DNA of 64,000 nucleotides from Streptomyces sp. NBC_01775. GTDB lineage: Bacteria; Actinomycetota; Actinomycetes; Streptomycetales; Streptomycetaceae. The position numbers and the translations under genes are program-made. Of this stretch, positions 9,660 through 18,162 are shown in pieces (the stretch's first letter is position 1; the number at the start of each line of letters is the position of its first letter). Below the pieces are notes generated by a model, which did no database searches, was not told the DNA's origin, and was given only the letters and a program-made list of their open reading frames with translations. The stretch is from NCBI RefSeq assembly GCF_035917675.1, contig NZ_CP109104.1:744001-808000 (forward strand). Reading direction: 5' to 3'.

Positions 9660-9994
9660 CCTTCCCCGATATGGACCGCACAGTCAAGATTGCTTCGGCA
9701 TCGGGGCTTCCCGGCGCGGCCCCGTGGACGGGCTGCGCAGGCTGCGGGCAGTTGTCCCGCACCCGCGACCTCTGGTCGGACAACTGCGGGACCACACCAC
9801 CGGCAGCGCCGACCGCCGCGGCGGTATCGGCCTGCCGGGTCGCGGTACGAGTCGCCCGACGACTGGCAGCGCGCAGGAGCCCGGCCTGCGGAGCGCGGCC
9901 CTCCGCAGGAGCCGCAGCGCACAGCTTCAGGGCGCGCCCAGGGTCCGGAGCCGGTTGCGGGCCGTGGCGGTACAGGTCGGCCGGCGCGTTGCCG

Positions 9995-10591
9995 CTACTG
10001 CGCCGGAGTGGGCAGCAACCGTGCCAGGGCGGACCGGGCCATCGCGGTGAGCGCTCCGATGTCCATGCCGGTGCGCCCGAGAGCGATGAGGCCGAGTTGC
10101 GCGACGAGGGCCGCGCGGGCGGTCTCAGAAGGGTCGATGCCGGGGTCGAGGTCACCTTCGCTCTGGGCGCGCTCCAGCGCCGCGGTGAGGACGGTGGCGA
10201 TCGCGTCGTAACTGCGGCGAGCCTCAGCTGCGACGTCCGGAGTGCTGGCGGCAAGCTCGGCGTTGCTGTTGGCCAGCAGGCAGCCCCGACGCGCAACCGC
10301 CCCGGTCGGATCGCCGGTCAGGCCGAGTACGAACTCGCGCACCACGTCGATCCCCCGCGCCGCGGAAACCAGGCGCTCGCGCAGCATCAGCAGGTTCGCG
10401 TCGTCGTAGTCGCGCAGCACCCGCAGGAACAGGCTGCGCTTATCCCCGAACGCCCCGTAGAGGCTGCCTTTGCCCAGCCCGCTCACGCGCAGCAGGTCGT
10501 CCATCGATGTCGCCGCGTAGCCCTTGTCCCAGAACTCGTCACGGATAGCGAGAAGCACACGATTTTCATCGAACTCACGAGGTCGAGGCAT
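9995..10591 (-). CDS. TetR/AcrR family transcriptional regulator
   Basis: 198 aa from ATG at 10591. The N-terminal helix-turn-helix reads VLLAIRDEFWDKGYAATSMD followed by DLLRVSGLGKGSLYGAFGDK, a classic TetR DNA-binding domain; the C-terminal helical domain (residues ~60-190) would bind an inducer. The frame continues upstream into a transposase stub, which is not part of this protein. It probably controls the SDR gene at 8887-9621. Ligand unknown. Confidence 0.88.
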   Translation of the reverse strand: MPRPREFDENRVLLAIRDEFWDKGYAATSMDDLLRVSGLGKGSLYGAFGDKRSLFLRVLRDYDDANLLMLRERLVSAARGIDVVREFVLGLTGDPTGAVARRGCLLANSNAELAASTPDVAAEARRSYDAIATVLTAALERAQSEGDLDPGIDPSETARAALVAQLGLIALGRTGMDIGALTAMARSALARLLPTPAQ

Positions 10592-10594
10592 GCC

Positions 10595-10933
10595 CGCACA
10601 ATACAAGTTCTGGACCGCGTGGAACACAATGGACTCGGGGCCGCCATGTGCCCGGCTCAGCTCGGGAAAGTCCAGCGCGTTCGCGCCGCGAAGCCTGGCG
10701 AGGAGGGCCTCGTGCAGCCGGGGCCATACCCCGGCCTCGGTCCACTCGGCCAGGCGGCGCCAGCAGGTCATGCCCGAGCCGAAGCCGAGTCCCTGCGGCA
10801 GGTGTTCCCAGGCGATCCCGGTGTGCAGCACGAACAGGATGCCCTGGAACACCAGCCGGTCCGGATGCCGCTTGCCTTCCGGATGCCGGGTCCGCTCGAC
10901 CGTGGGCAACAGCGGCTCGGCCACCTCCCACAA
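10595..10933 (-). mobile_element. IS5-family transposase, N-terminal stub
   Basis: The minus frame starting at a TTG (10933) reads LWEVAEPLLP ... HPDRLVFQGILFVLHTGIAW and EHLPQGLGFGSGMTCWRRLA, the N-terminal DUF4096-like domain of IS5 transposases. The DDE region is absent, and the frame runs straight into the TetR gene, creating a misleading 312-aa ORF. Upstream residues (VDE) appear in another frame, so the stub is also frameshifted. Confidence 0.7.
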
Positions 10934-10937
10934 GGCT

Positions 10938-11293
10938 CATCGACATCCCACGGCTTCGGCCGAGCCACCCCGCACCCCGGATCAACGGCCCCGGAGTGAT
11001 CCAACCACTCCCGAGATCATTCTGTTGGGAGTTCTCAGGGGTGGGACAGATTCGCTCACTTGGATTCCCCACCCGCACCGTGCTGACCTGGGACGGAACG
11101 TCGCATCGCCGGGTTCGCCCGACAGCCGGCCGAACTTGGGACCGGACGAGCCGTCCAGGGCGGGCGTTGCCCGTCGCCCGCGACGCCGAAGACGCCCATT
11201 GACGAGCGGAGTTGCCCTGAACCCTGTACTGGCGGGCGAATCCCGCCTCGTACTCCAGCCGGAGATCATGTGACGTGGTCTCCGGTTGGAGTG
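10938..11293. other. No gene seen
   Basis: About 355 bases between the IS5 stub and the next hypothetical. Short ORFs on both strands show no codon bias, ribosome site or recognisable motif. Confidence 0.5.
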
Positions 11294-11782
11294 CTACGTG
11301 CTGTGGCGTTCGGTGAGTGGGCCGACCTCAAGATCTTCGCGCATGAACTTGCGCATCTTGGCAGCCGCTTTGCCGCGTGCCTCCCAGCGCGCGTGATCCT
11401 CTGGGCTGCTGACAGCAGTGCCGTCGATGTAGCCGTCGCAGATGCGTCGCAGGCAGTGGAAGACGCTGTTGGAGGCCTTGACGACAGGTTGGGGCGCGAT
11501 GAGCCACATCCGTTCGGATGCGATGGCGATGTCCGATTTCCGAAAGGCTTCGCGCAGCGCAAGCGCCCGCTCGTCGTCGGAAGGATGCTCTCGCTCGGCC
11601 AAGGACCGCAGGGTCTCACCGAGGACCTTCACGGCGGTGGTGTACTGCGTGTAGATGTCGAGCCGCAGCCGAAGAGCTTCTTTGGCATCCTCGCGCTTCC
11701 ACCGGTTCCGATCCGCGATGAGAGTAGCGACGATGCCGATCGCAGCCCCGGCCAGGGTGGAAAGCAGTGGCAACCAATCCAT
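11294..11782 (-). CDS. Hypothetical protein with one N-terminal membrane segment
   Basis: 162 aa. Residues ~4-23 (LPLLSTLAGAAIGIVATLIA) form one hydrophobic helix followed at once by DRNRWKRED, giving a membrane-anchored protein with a cytoplasmic body. The rest is helical and charged (DAKEALRLRLDIYTQYTTAV and similar), with coiled-coil potential and no catalytic motif. Similar small anchored proteins are widespread and unassigned in Streptomyces. It stands alone, between mobile-element debris and a region without genes. Confidence 0.72.
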   Translation of the reverse strand: MDWLPLLSTLAGAAIGIVATLIADRNRWKREDAKEALRLRLDIYTQYTTAVKVLGETLRSLAEREHPSDDERALALREAFRKSDIAIASERMWLIAPQPVVKASNSVFHCLRRICDGYIDGTAVSSPEDHARWEARGKAAAKMRKFMREDLEVGPLTERHST

Positions 11783-12270
11783 GCGGGCCAGCTTGCGTCA
11801 TACGTAGCGGCGGCACCAGATGGGCTTCGGGGCCGGACCTGTGCCGCCGGGCTGTGGTACTCGTCGACCCGGGCAATCGACTGGGGAACGATGAGCACAA
11901 CCGGCCATTTTCAAGGCTCTGGCCGCGCTTCCGTGAAGGATTGACTCGATGAGGTACAGCCCGGCGATGCATCTGCCCCAGCAGTCATGGAAGCGCGGCC
12001 GCAACGATCTCCGGCGAGCGGATCCGGTTTCGGGTTCCGACGAGGGTGGATCAGGGCCCGGCCGGTCGCACGGAGACAGTCGGCCAGCGCTTCGGGCCGG
12101 TACTGCAGCTTCTTCAGCTTCCTGACCGCCACCCGGGCCCTGTGATCCGGAATGTATTGAAAGGGACGCTTCGGTGGCCAGCTCGCTCTCGCCGAGACGT
12201 CGTGGGACGCGACTGTGAGACCGACCTGACCGGAGTCGGTCGCTTCCGACGAGTGCTCGGAAGGTCTCTC
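11783..12270. other. No confident gene; possible coding remnant on the minus strand
   Basis: A minus-strand stretch around 12060-12160 reads FQYIPDHRARVAVRKLKKLQ and then YRPEALADCLRATG, which looks like the end of a real protein but has no start, and the frame is lost on both sides. The family was not recognised. The rest of this stretch shows nothing. Confidence 0.3.
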
Positions 12271-12906
12271 TCACGCGTCCGGACCGGTGTCGACGACGTC
12301 ATCGCCGAAGGCGGCAGTAAGCGCCTTGGCGATCAAGTTGGGCAGTTCGGTCTGTCCGTCGTCCTCGGCCCAGCGCACCAGTGCCGTGTGCATTGCGGCC
12401 AGGCAGGCGCCGACCGCCGCTTGGGCGTGGAACGCCGTGTCTGGATCGGTGGTATCGGCCCCGAGGGCGTCGACGATTGCCTGTTGAAGGGCGTAGTGGT
12501 TGTCCAGGTGCTTGGCCCGCAGGGCCGGCGTCGAGATCATGAGCCGGAGGCGGGCGAGCAAGAACTGCTCGTTCGCTGTCAGGTCGTCTCCGTGGCCGCC
12601 CCTGGTCAACGTCGCGGCCGCGTCGATGAGCGCGCTGCCGATGCGACGGACCAGGGGCTGCGTGGCGGACGACGCGGCGATCTGCTCAGCGACGAGCCGG
12701 CCGTGCTGGTCGACGAGCACGAGGTCTTCCTTTGTGGGGAAGTGCCGGTACACGGTCATGGGCGACACGCCTGCGGCTTCGGCGACGTCGGTCACGGTCG
12801 TGGCGTCGTATCCGCTATCGGTGAACAGCCGTACCGCGTGTGCCTGGATCGTGCGCTGCGTCTCGGCTCGCCGTTGGACTCGCAGTGTTGAGTGCTGGTC
12901 GGGCAT
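12271..12906 (-). CDS. TetR/AcrR family transcriptional regulator, divergent from an SDR
   Basis: 211 aa from ATG at 12906. The helix-turn-helix reads VTDVAEAAGVSPMTVYRHFP. The C-terminal domain has the helical ligand-binding pattern. It faces the SDR gene at 12974 across 67 bases containing a perfect 10-5-10 inverted repeat, which could control both genes. The longer upstream frame (475 aa) is antisense to the SDR gene and is rejected. Confidence 0.9.
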   Translation of the reverse strand: MPDQHSTLRVQRRAETQRTIQAHAVRLFTDSGYDATTVTDVAEAAGVSPMTVYRHFPTKEDLVLVDQHGRLVAEQIAASSATQPLVRRIGSALIDAAATLTRGGHGDDLTANEQFLLARLRLMISTPALRAKHLDNHYALQQAIVDALGADTTDPDTAFHAQAAVGACLAAMHTALVRWAEDDGQTELPNLIAKALTAAFGDDVVDTGPDA

Positions 12907-12929
12907 GTGATAGACCCTACCGGAGTGGT

Positions 12930-12954
12930 AGTGACTACCAAAACGGTAGTCACT
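12930..12954. promoter_or_regulatory. TetR operator between divergent tetR and SDR genes
   Basis: AGTGACTACC and GGTAGTCACT are perfect 10-bp arms with a 5-base spacer (AAAAC). The site is centred between the divergent starts, 24 bases from the tetR ATG and 20 from the SDR ATG, where a bound dimer would block both promoters. Confidence 0.78.
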
Positions 12955-12973
12955 CACATGACGGGTGGTGGAG

Positions 12974-13741
12974 ATGAGCGATCTGACCGGCAGGACAGCT
13001 CTGGTGACCGGAGCATCGCGCGGCATCGGCAGGGCGATCGCGGTCCGGCTGGCGGAGAAGGGGGCAGTGGTCATCGTGCATTTCGGCACGGACGAGGACG
13101 GCGCGACGGCGACGGTCGACGAGATCGAGCGTGCCGGTGGAACCGCGCTCGCCGTCCGGGCGGAGCTGGGTGTGGACGGCGACGTCGAGACGCTCTTCGC
13201 GGGAGTCGAGGCCGGCCTGGCCGGGCGGCCACTCGACCTCCTCGTCAACAACGCGGCGGCTGCGCCCGCCGGCCCGCTCGGAGCCACAACCCGGAAGGAG
13301 TTCGACCACCTCTTCGCGGTGAACGTGCGAGCGCCGTACTTCATCATCCAGCGAGCATTGCCATCGCTCCGCGACGGTGGCCGCATCATCACGATCTCGT
13401 CCGTGGCGACCCGGATGGCCAACCCCACCCAGACGTCCTTCGCCATGACGAAGGGCGCGGTCGAGACGATGAGCATGACCTTGGCCAACGAGCTCGGGGT
13501 CCGAGGAATCACAGTGAACGCGGTTGCTCCCGGCGCCACTCGGACGGCGACCAACGGATCGTTCTTCGAAGCGCCTGGCCTGGCCGAACTCATCGCCGGA
13601 ACGACGGCGCTCGATCGGCTGGGCGGGCCCGACGACGTCGCCGACGTAGTCGCGTTCCTCGCCTCCGACGCGGCGCGCTGGATCACCGGGCAGGTCATCG
13701 ACGCAAGCGGTGGACTGTTCCTCGGACCGCGCGCCGGTTAG
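12974..13741 (+). CDS. SDR family oxidoreductase with Phe in place of the catalytic Tyr
   Basis: 255 aa from ATG 12974; a GTG at 12965 is in frame and either could be used because no clear ribosome site exists. TGASRGIG (residues ~13-20), NNAA and the C-terminal RWITGQVIDASGGLFLGP are typical of classical SDRs. The Y-x-x-x-K motif reads F156-A-M-T-K160 (codon TTC at 13439-13441), so the proton-donating Tyr is missing, which predicts altered or lost reductase activity. It is probably controlled by the divergent TetR through the shared operator. Confidence 0.9.
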   Translation: MSDLTGRTALVTGASRGIGRAIAVRLAEKGAVVIVHFGTDEDGATATVDEIERAGGTALAVRAELGVDGDVETLFAGVEAGLAGRPLDLLVNNAAAAPAGPLGATTRKEFDHLFAVNVRAPYFIIQRALPSLRDGGRIITISSVATRMANPTQTSFAMTKGAVETMSMTLANELGVRGITVNAVAPGATRTATNGSFFEAPGLAELIAGTTALDRLGGPDDVADVVAFLASDAARWITGQVIDASGGLFLGPRAG

Positions 13742-13838
13742 CAAGAGACGGCCCCGGCCCAGCCAACTGTGACGACCACGGAGAGCCTGGTCCGGCAGCG
13801 CCGGATGCGGGGCCGTTCCACCAGGGAATCCCTTCCTC

Positions 13839-14150
13839 ATGCGAGTGGAGACACTTGAGGACGTCCTCTGGCCCGGCATGTACCTCATGGTGCGGCAACT
13901 CAAGGCCGTGGACGGCCACTTGGTGGTCGACGCGGCGGGATGCGGGCCGCCGGGCAGGTGTCCGCAGTGTGAGCATCCTGCCACGCGGTTCCACAGCCGA
14001 TATTGGCGTCAGATATCCGAGTTACCCGTCAGCGGGCGGGGGCTGATCGTCCGCCTGCACGTGCGTCGGTTCTTCTGCGATCAGAGCCAGTGCCAACGCC
14101 GGACGTTCGTGGAACAGGTGACGGGCCTATTGACGCGGCGTCCGTTCGAG
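13839..14150 (+). mobile_element. ISL3-family transposase, N-terminal zinc-finger fragment
   Basis: From ATG 13839 the frame has GRCPQCEHPATRFHSRYWRQ, ISELPVSGRGLIVRLHVRRF and FCDQSQCQRRTFVEQVTGLL. This is the Cys-rich N-terminal domain and first block of ISL3 transposases. The sequence departs from the family after ~14145 and no DDE domain follows. The element is truncated. Confidence 0.72.
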
Positions 14151-14186
14151 GTCGGTGTTTCAGCGGCGGAGCCTGCGCCCGTGGTG

Positions 14187-14753
14187 TCAGGCGGTAGTGG
14201 GTGAGCGGGAGCGTGCCCTCGCTTCGCTCAGCCCGAGGGCCTCCCCGACCGCCTCCGCGGGCACCTCTCCGGCGCGGATCTCGAAGGCGGCTGTGCTGCC
14301 GACATCGGCGGCCAGGCGCTCCAGTGCGCCCAACGCCCTCAGCGCTGCGGTCGGCGACTGCTCGGCCAGCGCGTGCAGCCGCTCCGCCAGCACTTCCAGC
14401 CCGTCTGTCACCTCGGCCGGGAGCGGTACTGCGCGGGCTGCGACCTCGTCGATATGCGCCGACCAGTCCTCGTAGGACTCGGAGTCGAAGGCGGCGGGCC
14501 CGGTTTCCTTGATGCGGTCCCAGTCCAGCTCGATGCGGCGCGGGCCGCGCCAGCCACAGGTGCACGCGGCCCGCGCCTGGGCGGCCACCGGCCTGTTCAG
14601 GATGCCGCTGTAGGCCCACCACGCGCTGGTCTTCTCCATGTGGCTGCCGCTGCCGGCATCCAGGTACACCGGCTTGGGCTCGCTCCCGTCGGCCAGGAGC
14701 GCCCCGGTCCATCCCTTGCGCGAGTCCCCGAACTCTTCACTCGCCCACCCCAT
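14187..14753 (-). CDS. Hypothetical protein, possibly carried with mobile DNA
   Basis: 188 aa; ATG at 14753 follows a GAGGAG ribosome site by 5 bases. The N-terminal part has aromatic blocks (HMEKTSAWWAYSGILNRPVA) and a C-x-C pair (ACTCGWRGPRRIELDWDRIK). The C-terminal half is a helical Glu/Ala/Leu-rich region ending in EALGLSEARARSRSP. No family was recognised. It lies between an ISL3 fragment and an IS5 fragment, as accessory genes of integrated elements often do. Confidence 0.6.
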   Translation of the reverse strand: MGWASEEFGDSRKGWTGALLADGSEPKPVYLDAGSGSHMEKTSAWWAYSGILNRPVAAQARAACTCGWRGPRRIELDWDRIKETGPAAFDSESYEDWSAHIDEVAARAVPLPAEVTDGLEVLAERLHALAEQSPTAALRALGALERLAADVGSTAAFEIRAGEVPAEAVGEALGLSEARARSRSPTTA

Positions 14754-14964
14754 CGCTTCTCCTCACCTTGCCGGGCCTGCTGCGAGGACACGCGGCGTGA
14801 CGACGATGAGCGCCGCGTGTCCCAGGAGTCGAGCATGACCGAGGAGCTCGGGCGAATACCCGAATCAGTGGTGCCCGAACGCTTCTCCCCGCCGGGCTGT
14901 ACGCCCGGGGCTCTGGCACGCCGGGCCGGGTCGCAGCGCACCAGGCCCAGGGGGACGCCTGGCC

Positions 14965-15347
14965 CGCGGCGAGGACATCGGCGTCATCGAGGCCGTCGCG
15001 GGCTCGTTCGACGCCGGCACGCACGACCTGACCGCGGCCCGCACTCCCCACATCCTCCGGGTCTGCGAACGCCAGGGCGTGGCCCTCCTGGCCGACTGCG
15101 CCTACATCGATGCGGGGTCGGCATCGGTGCGGGGTCGTAGGTGACCACGCCACGACGACGTCCGCCCAAGGGCGAGCTGTCCCCGACGCGGCGGACCGTC
15201 AACCGGGCGCTGTCCCAGGCCAGGGCAGCCGTCGAGCGTGGCCCGGCCCGACTCAACAGATGGCAGATCTTCCGCAAGGCACGGTGCAGTCCGAATCGAA
15301 TGACATCAATCGCCCGAGGGGTCCTCACTCTGGAGCGGCATCACTGA
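14965..15347 (+). mobile_element. IS5-type DDE transposase, C-terminal remnant with a frameshift
   Basis: Frame 1 (14965-~15115) reads GEDIGVIEAVAGSFDAGTHD, LTAARTPHILRVCERQGVAL and LADCAYIDAGS, the DDE block with HDLTAAR and LAD. Frame 3 (GTG 15141 to 15347) reads GELSPTRRTVNRALSQARAA, VERGPARLNRWQIFRKARCS and PNRMTSIARGVLTLE, the Glu-containing C-terminal end. The two halves belong to one protein split by a frameshift near 15115-15140. The N-terminal helix-turn-helix part is missing. Confidence 0.72.
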
Positions 15348-15396
15348 AAGAGCTCACTCCCTCACGTGGGACGCCATCCGACCGGCTCCGGGGCTA

Positions 15397-15860
15397 TTAC
15401 ACAAACCGGCAGGTGTCCGTCGAGGATGCCGATGCGGTCACATCACCGACCACGACACGATGATCCTCATTGCGGGTGTTACGCAGATAGCAGGCCCGCG
15501 AGTTGATGCCCCGGTGCAGCAGGTATTCGAACTTCTTGCCCGCGCCCTCACCCCCTCTTGGGTGCCGTTGCACCACCGGTGGTACGTCTTACCGCAGTAA
15601 AAATCAGCGTCCCGGTAGGCCGGACGCTGTTCCCACACCGGCTTCATCTGACTGTTGTCCCAGGGCTCGGTATTGAAGTCACCGCCCAGCAGTGTGTGCT
15701 GGTAGGGACGCGCCGCATCGATCAGGTCCCTTATTGCTTGAGCCGAGTTGTGGCGCCTTTAGAACTGTTCAAGTGCGTGTTGAAGACCGTCACGGTCCGC
15801 CCGGCGAGCGTGGTCGTGAACCTGCTGCAACGTGCACAAAGCCAGGCAGCCGACTGAATT
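15397..15860 (-). pseudogene. Endonuclease/exonuclease/phosphatase-family protein, frameshifted C-terminal remnant
   Basis: Three minus frames must be joined: RTVTVFNTHLNSSKGATTRL (ending in a stop), then AQAIRDLIDAARPYQHTLLG and GDFNTEPWD ... FYCGKTYHRW, then KKFEYLLHRGINSRACYLRN and TRNEDHRVVVGDV. FNTHL, GGDFN and the late D-H pair are the EEP catalytic blocks. The N-terminal half is absent. GC content is lower than in neighbours, hinting at foreign origin or long decay. Probably once a secreted nuclease or phosphatase. Confidence 0.62.
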
Positions 15861-15958
15861 CGGCCTCACCCGAAACACCTGGTGCTGTCCGCGCGGGCGC
15901 CCCTAACGTTGGACAGGTCGGTCTGAACCAGCTGATCGACCGTACAAGGGGGAAAGGC

Positions 15959-16414
15959 ATGGCAATGCCTGGAAAATCTGCACTCAAGCACGTCAGGTCC
16001 GCAGCCGCCGTGGTGGCGATCGCGACCGCCGCCACCCTGGCGGGCCCGGCGCCCAGCGCGAGCGCGGGCGGTTCGTGCGACCCGGGTTGGTGCTCCCAGA
16101 CCTGGAACGACAGTGGCAAGGGCTTCTACGCACTGAAGAACTGGTGCATTGACCACACCGGCACCGGCGACACCACCACCAAGAAACCGACCTGCGGAAA
16201 CCAGAAGTGGAACTACCTCAAGGCCGGCGAGCGGACCAAGGGCACCAAGGACTGGGACGTCTTCCAGGTGAAGAAGGGACGCTGCTTCAAGGTCGACTTC
16301 GAGATCTCTTACGGCAAGGACTACTCGATCACGTACAACCGCAAGAACAAGAAGACCATCTACGTCAAGGTCGCCAACGACGCCTTCGCGAAGGTCCGCA
16401 GCTCCACCTGCTGA
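15959..16414 (+). CDS. Small secreted protein, Cys-containing, unknown function
   Basis: 151 aa from ATG 15959 after a GGGGGAAAGG ribosome site. A signal peptide covers residues ~1-37 (AAAVVAIATAATLAGPAPSA), with cleavage likely near ASA-GG. The mature part is small, basic and polar with six Cys residues, probably forming disulfides, and a Lys-rich C-terminal stretch (YNRKNKKTIYVKVANDAFAK). No enzymatic motif was recognised. A secreted protein of 198 aa at 18163 has similar style but no clear homology by eye. It stands alone amid broken genes. Confidence 0.8.
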   Translation: MAMPGKSALKHVRSAAAVVAIATAATLAGPAPSASAGGSCDPGWCSQTWNDSGKGFYALKNWCIDHTGTGDTTTKKPTCGNQKWNYLKAGERTKGTKDWDVFQVKKGRCFKVDFEISYGKDYSITYNRKNKKTIYVKVANDAFAKVRSSTC

Positions 16415-16535
16415 ACGCGGCGCGTGTACGGGGGCGTGCAGCAACCGCACGGGGCACTGCGAGCCACTCGGCTCGCGGTGCCCTGCCGTATGCGGCTACG
16501 AAGCCGCCATCGCCGCCGTGCGGTACACCGCGCCC

Positions 16536-16579
16536 GCGGGCCCGAAGGCATTGCGGGCCCGAAGGCATTGCGGGCCCGC
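16536..16579. repeat. 17-bp tandem repeat, ~2.6 copies
   Basis: Unit GCGGGCCCGAAGGCATT at 16536-16552 and 16553-16569, then a partial third copy (GCGGGCCCG) from 16570. Each copy contains the palindrome CGGGCCCG. It sits just beyond the integrase remnant. Confidence 0.8.
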
Positions 16580-16742
16580 GTAGACGCAGGTCCGCTTCGT
16601 GAACGACAGATCAGTGTGACCAACCCACGCGCTCACGATCGTGTCCGGCGCCCCGTTGTTCGCCGTCCACGTCAGCTCCGTGCCACGCACCTGCGCACTC
16701 CGGCCTCCTCCATCAACGTGTACACCGCGCGGCGCGGCTTGT
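16580..16742 (-). pseudogene. Tyrosine recombinase C-terminal fragment, frameshifted
   Basis: Minus strand: one frame gives RRAVYTLMEEAGVRR, the next gives LTWTANNGAPDTIVSAWVGH and TDLSFTKRTCVY. Together they match the C-terminal catalytic end of Streptomyces integrases, with GH in the box II position and a Tyr in TxxVY. One frameshift separates them and nothing else of the enzyme remains. Confidence 0.62.
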
Positions 16743-16791
16743 CGGGAGGGCGGGGACGGCCGAGTTCATCGACGAGGACATACCGCTGTCC

Positions 16792-17349
16792 TCACCTGTC
16801 CTCGGCGGGCGGGCCTTCGGTCGAGCCGGTGAAGCCGACGGTCTGCCGCCAGCTGAGTTCCTCGCCCCCGTCCCGGAAGACCACTCGCAACCCGCTCCAC
16901 GAGAATCGCGGTTTTCCCCAATGAAGCCATCCCGCACTGAGGTGCTTGTCCCATTCGTCGAGGTCGCCGTCGCTGACCGCGACGATCACTACCTGGGCCT
17001 CGGAATCGGCGTAACATGCGGGTCCGAAATAGTCTGCGATCACAGTGACGGTGTTCCGGTACGTGCTGAGGCTGACCCCGCATTCGGGGTCTCCCCCTTT
17101 GGGATAGAGCACCCTTGGTCGTGACCAGGGTCGCCCTTTGGCATCCTGGTGCCGCTCGACCAGGCCCTTTTTCGTGAACTTGACCAACACCCGGCGCCCG
17201 TCCTCCAGCTGAACCGGTTTGTCCCCGAAGTGTGACGACTCACCCGTCGCTGTCGGGGCCTTGTTGACGGGCCACTCGACACACCGCACCCACGCCGCCA
17301 TCAGCGTGAGCGACAGCACCCCCGCCACCAGAACACTTCTCCTGCGCAT
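16792..17349 (-). CDS. Putative exported or membrane-anchored hypothetical protein
   Basis: 185 aa from ATG at 17349 (GGTAAAGGTG upstream); an upstream ATG at 17442 would bury the signal sequence. Residues ~5-22 (SVLVAGVLSLTLMAAWVRC) form a signal peptide or anchor; the Cys after the hydrophobic core does not fit a clean lipobox. The mature part is Trp- and Asp-rich, with VLVKFTKKGLVERHQDAKGR and CGVSLSTYRNTVTVIADYFG. No family recognised. It is on the opposite strand to the secreted gene at 15959. Confidence 0.72.
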   Translation of the reverse strand: MRRRSVLVAGVLSLTLMAAWVRCVEWPVNKAPTATGESSHFGDKPVQLEDGRRVLVKFTKKGLVERHQDAKGRPWSRPRVLYPKGGDPECGVSLSTYRNTVTVIADYFGPACYADSEAQVVIVAVSDGDLDEWDKHLSAGWLHWGKPRFSWSGLRVVFRDGGEELSWRQTVGFTGSTEGPPAEDR

Positions 17350-17449
17350 AGCACCTTTACCTGCCCGGTCGGCTTCCGAGGTGACGACGCCGTCCACCGC
17401 CGTCCGGTTCCGACACCGACGACGGCGCCCCGTCATCCTCACGGAGCAC

Positions 17450-17808
17450 GAGCTCAGCGTTTGGCCTCACCAGACAGCACAGGTTCGACCTCTGACCTGT
17501 TACTCGGGCCATCGAAGCCGAGAAACCGCCCGACCGCGTCACCATACTGCGGCGCGACGGCAAATCACGTCGTGCCCGTACGGGCCTCCCGGCGGGCACG
17601 ACAGCGGTACCCGTACACACGACCGCCCGGGGACGCGGACAGGCGCCGGGCTCCTTGCCCCAGGCCGACATGCCGATGAGCCGTTCCAGTAACCGGGTTC
17701 GGGCCTTCTTGCGGGCCACCCGATCCGAGCTGCTGACTCGCACTCGTGATGTCGGTCGGATCGTGGTGTCGTGCAGGCCGGAAGCCGCTGGACGCCGGCG
17801 GTCCGGGA
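17450..17808. other. No gene seen
   Basis: ORFs on both strands here are Arg/Ser/Pro-rich and lack starts with ribosome sites. Nothing recognisable. Confidence 0.45.
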
Positions 17809-17965
17809 TCAAGAGCGTGGCTGCGGCCAGTGACGCGCGGCGGCCGGTGTCACCTCGATGTCGTCGCGCCATGAACGGACTTCCAGCCACGACAGGTAGC
17901 CGCCCTGTGTGAAGACCAAGACCTCGCCGGGGCACTCACCGGCCTCGGTGACGAGCTGGGCTCCG
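17809..17965 (-). pseudogene. C-terminal fragment of a conserved Streptomyces hypothetical protein
   Basis: The minus frame ends with LVTEAGECPGEVLVFTQGGY, LSWLEVRSWRDDIEVTPAAA and RHWPQPRS before a stop at 17809. The GYLSWLEV...WSDD-type ending is a pattern I associate with a family of Streptomyces proteins of unknown function. Upstream sequence loses coding character, so only the tail survives. Confidence 0.4.
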
Positions 17966-18162
17966 CTCGTCCGGGCTGGCGGCCATTCCCCCGGCCGCCG
18001 GCCCGGACGACGTGGGCCCCACCCGCCGCTTCCGCTTCCTTCTCCGCCGGTGCCGGGGAGCTGCGCGCTGATTCGGCCTGGTCCGAAACACGGCGCGGCA
18101 TCCCGTTCGCGTATGCACCCTGGTCCTGAGTGACAGTCCGATACGAGACAGCAGGAGGAGTC

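Noticed and set aside
8887..10296. 469-aa SDR reading
   Set aside because: Upstream 225 residues are non-coding sequence; a strong ribosome site fixes the start at 9621.
12271..13698. 475-aa TetR reading
   Set aside because: The first half is antisense to the SDR gene.
16536..16579. CRISPR-like array
   Set aside because: Units are contiguous without spacers.
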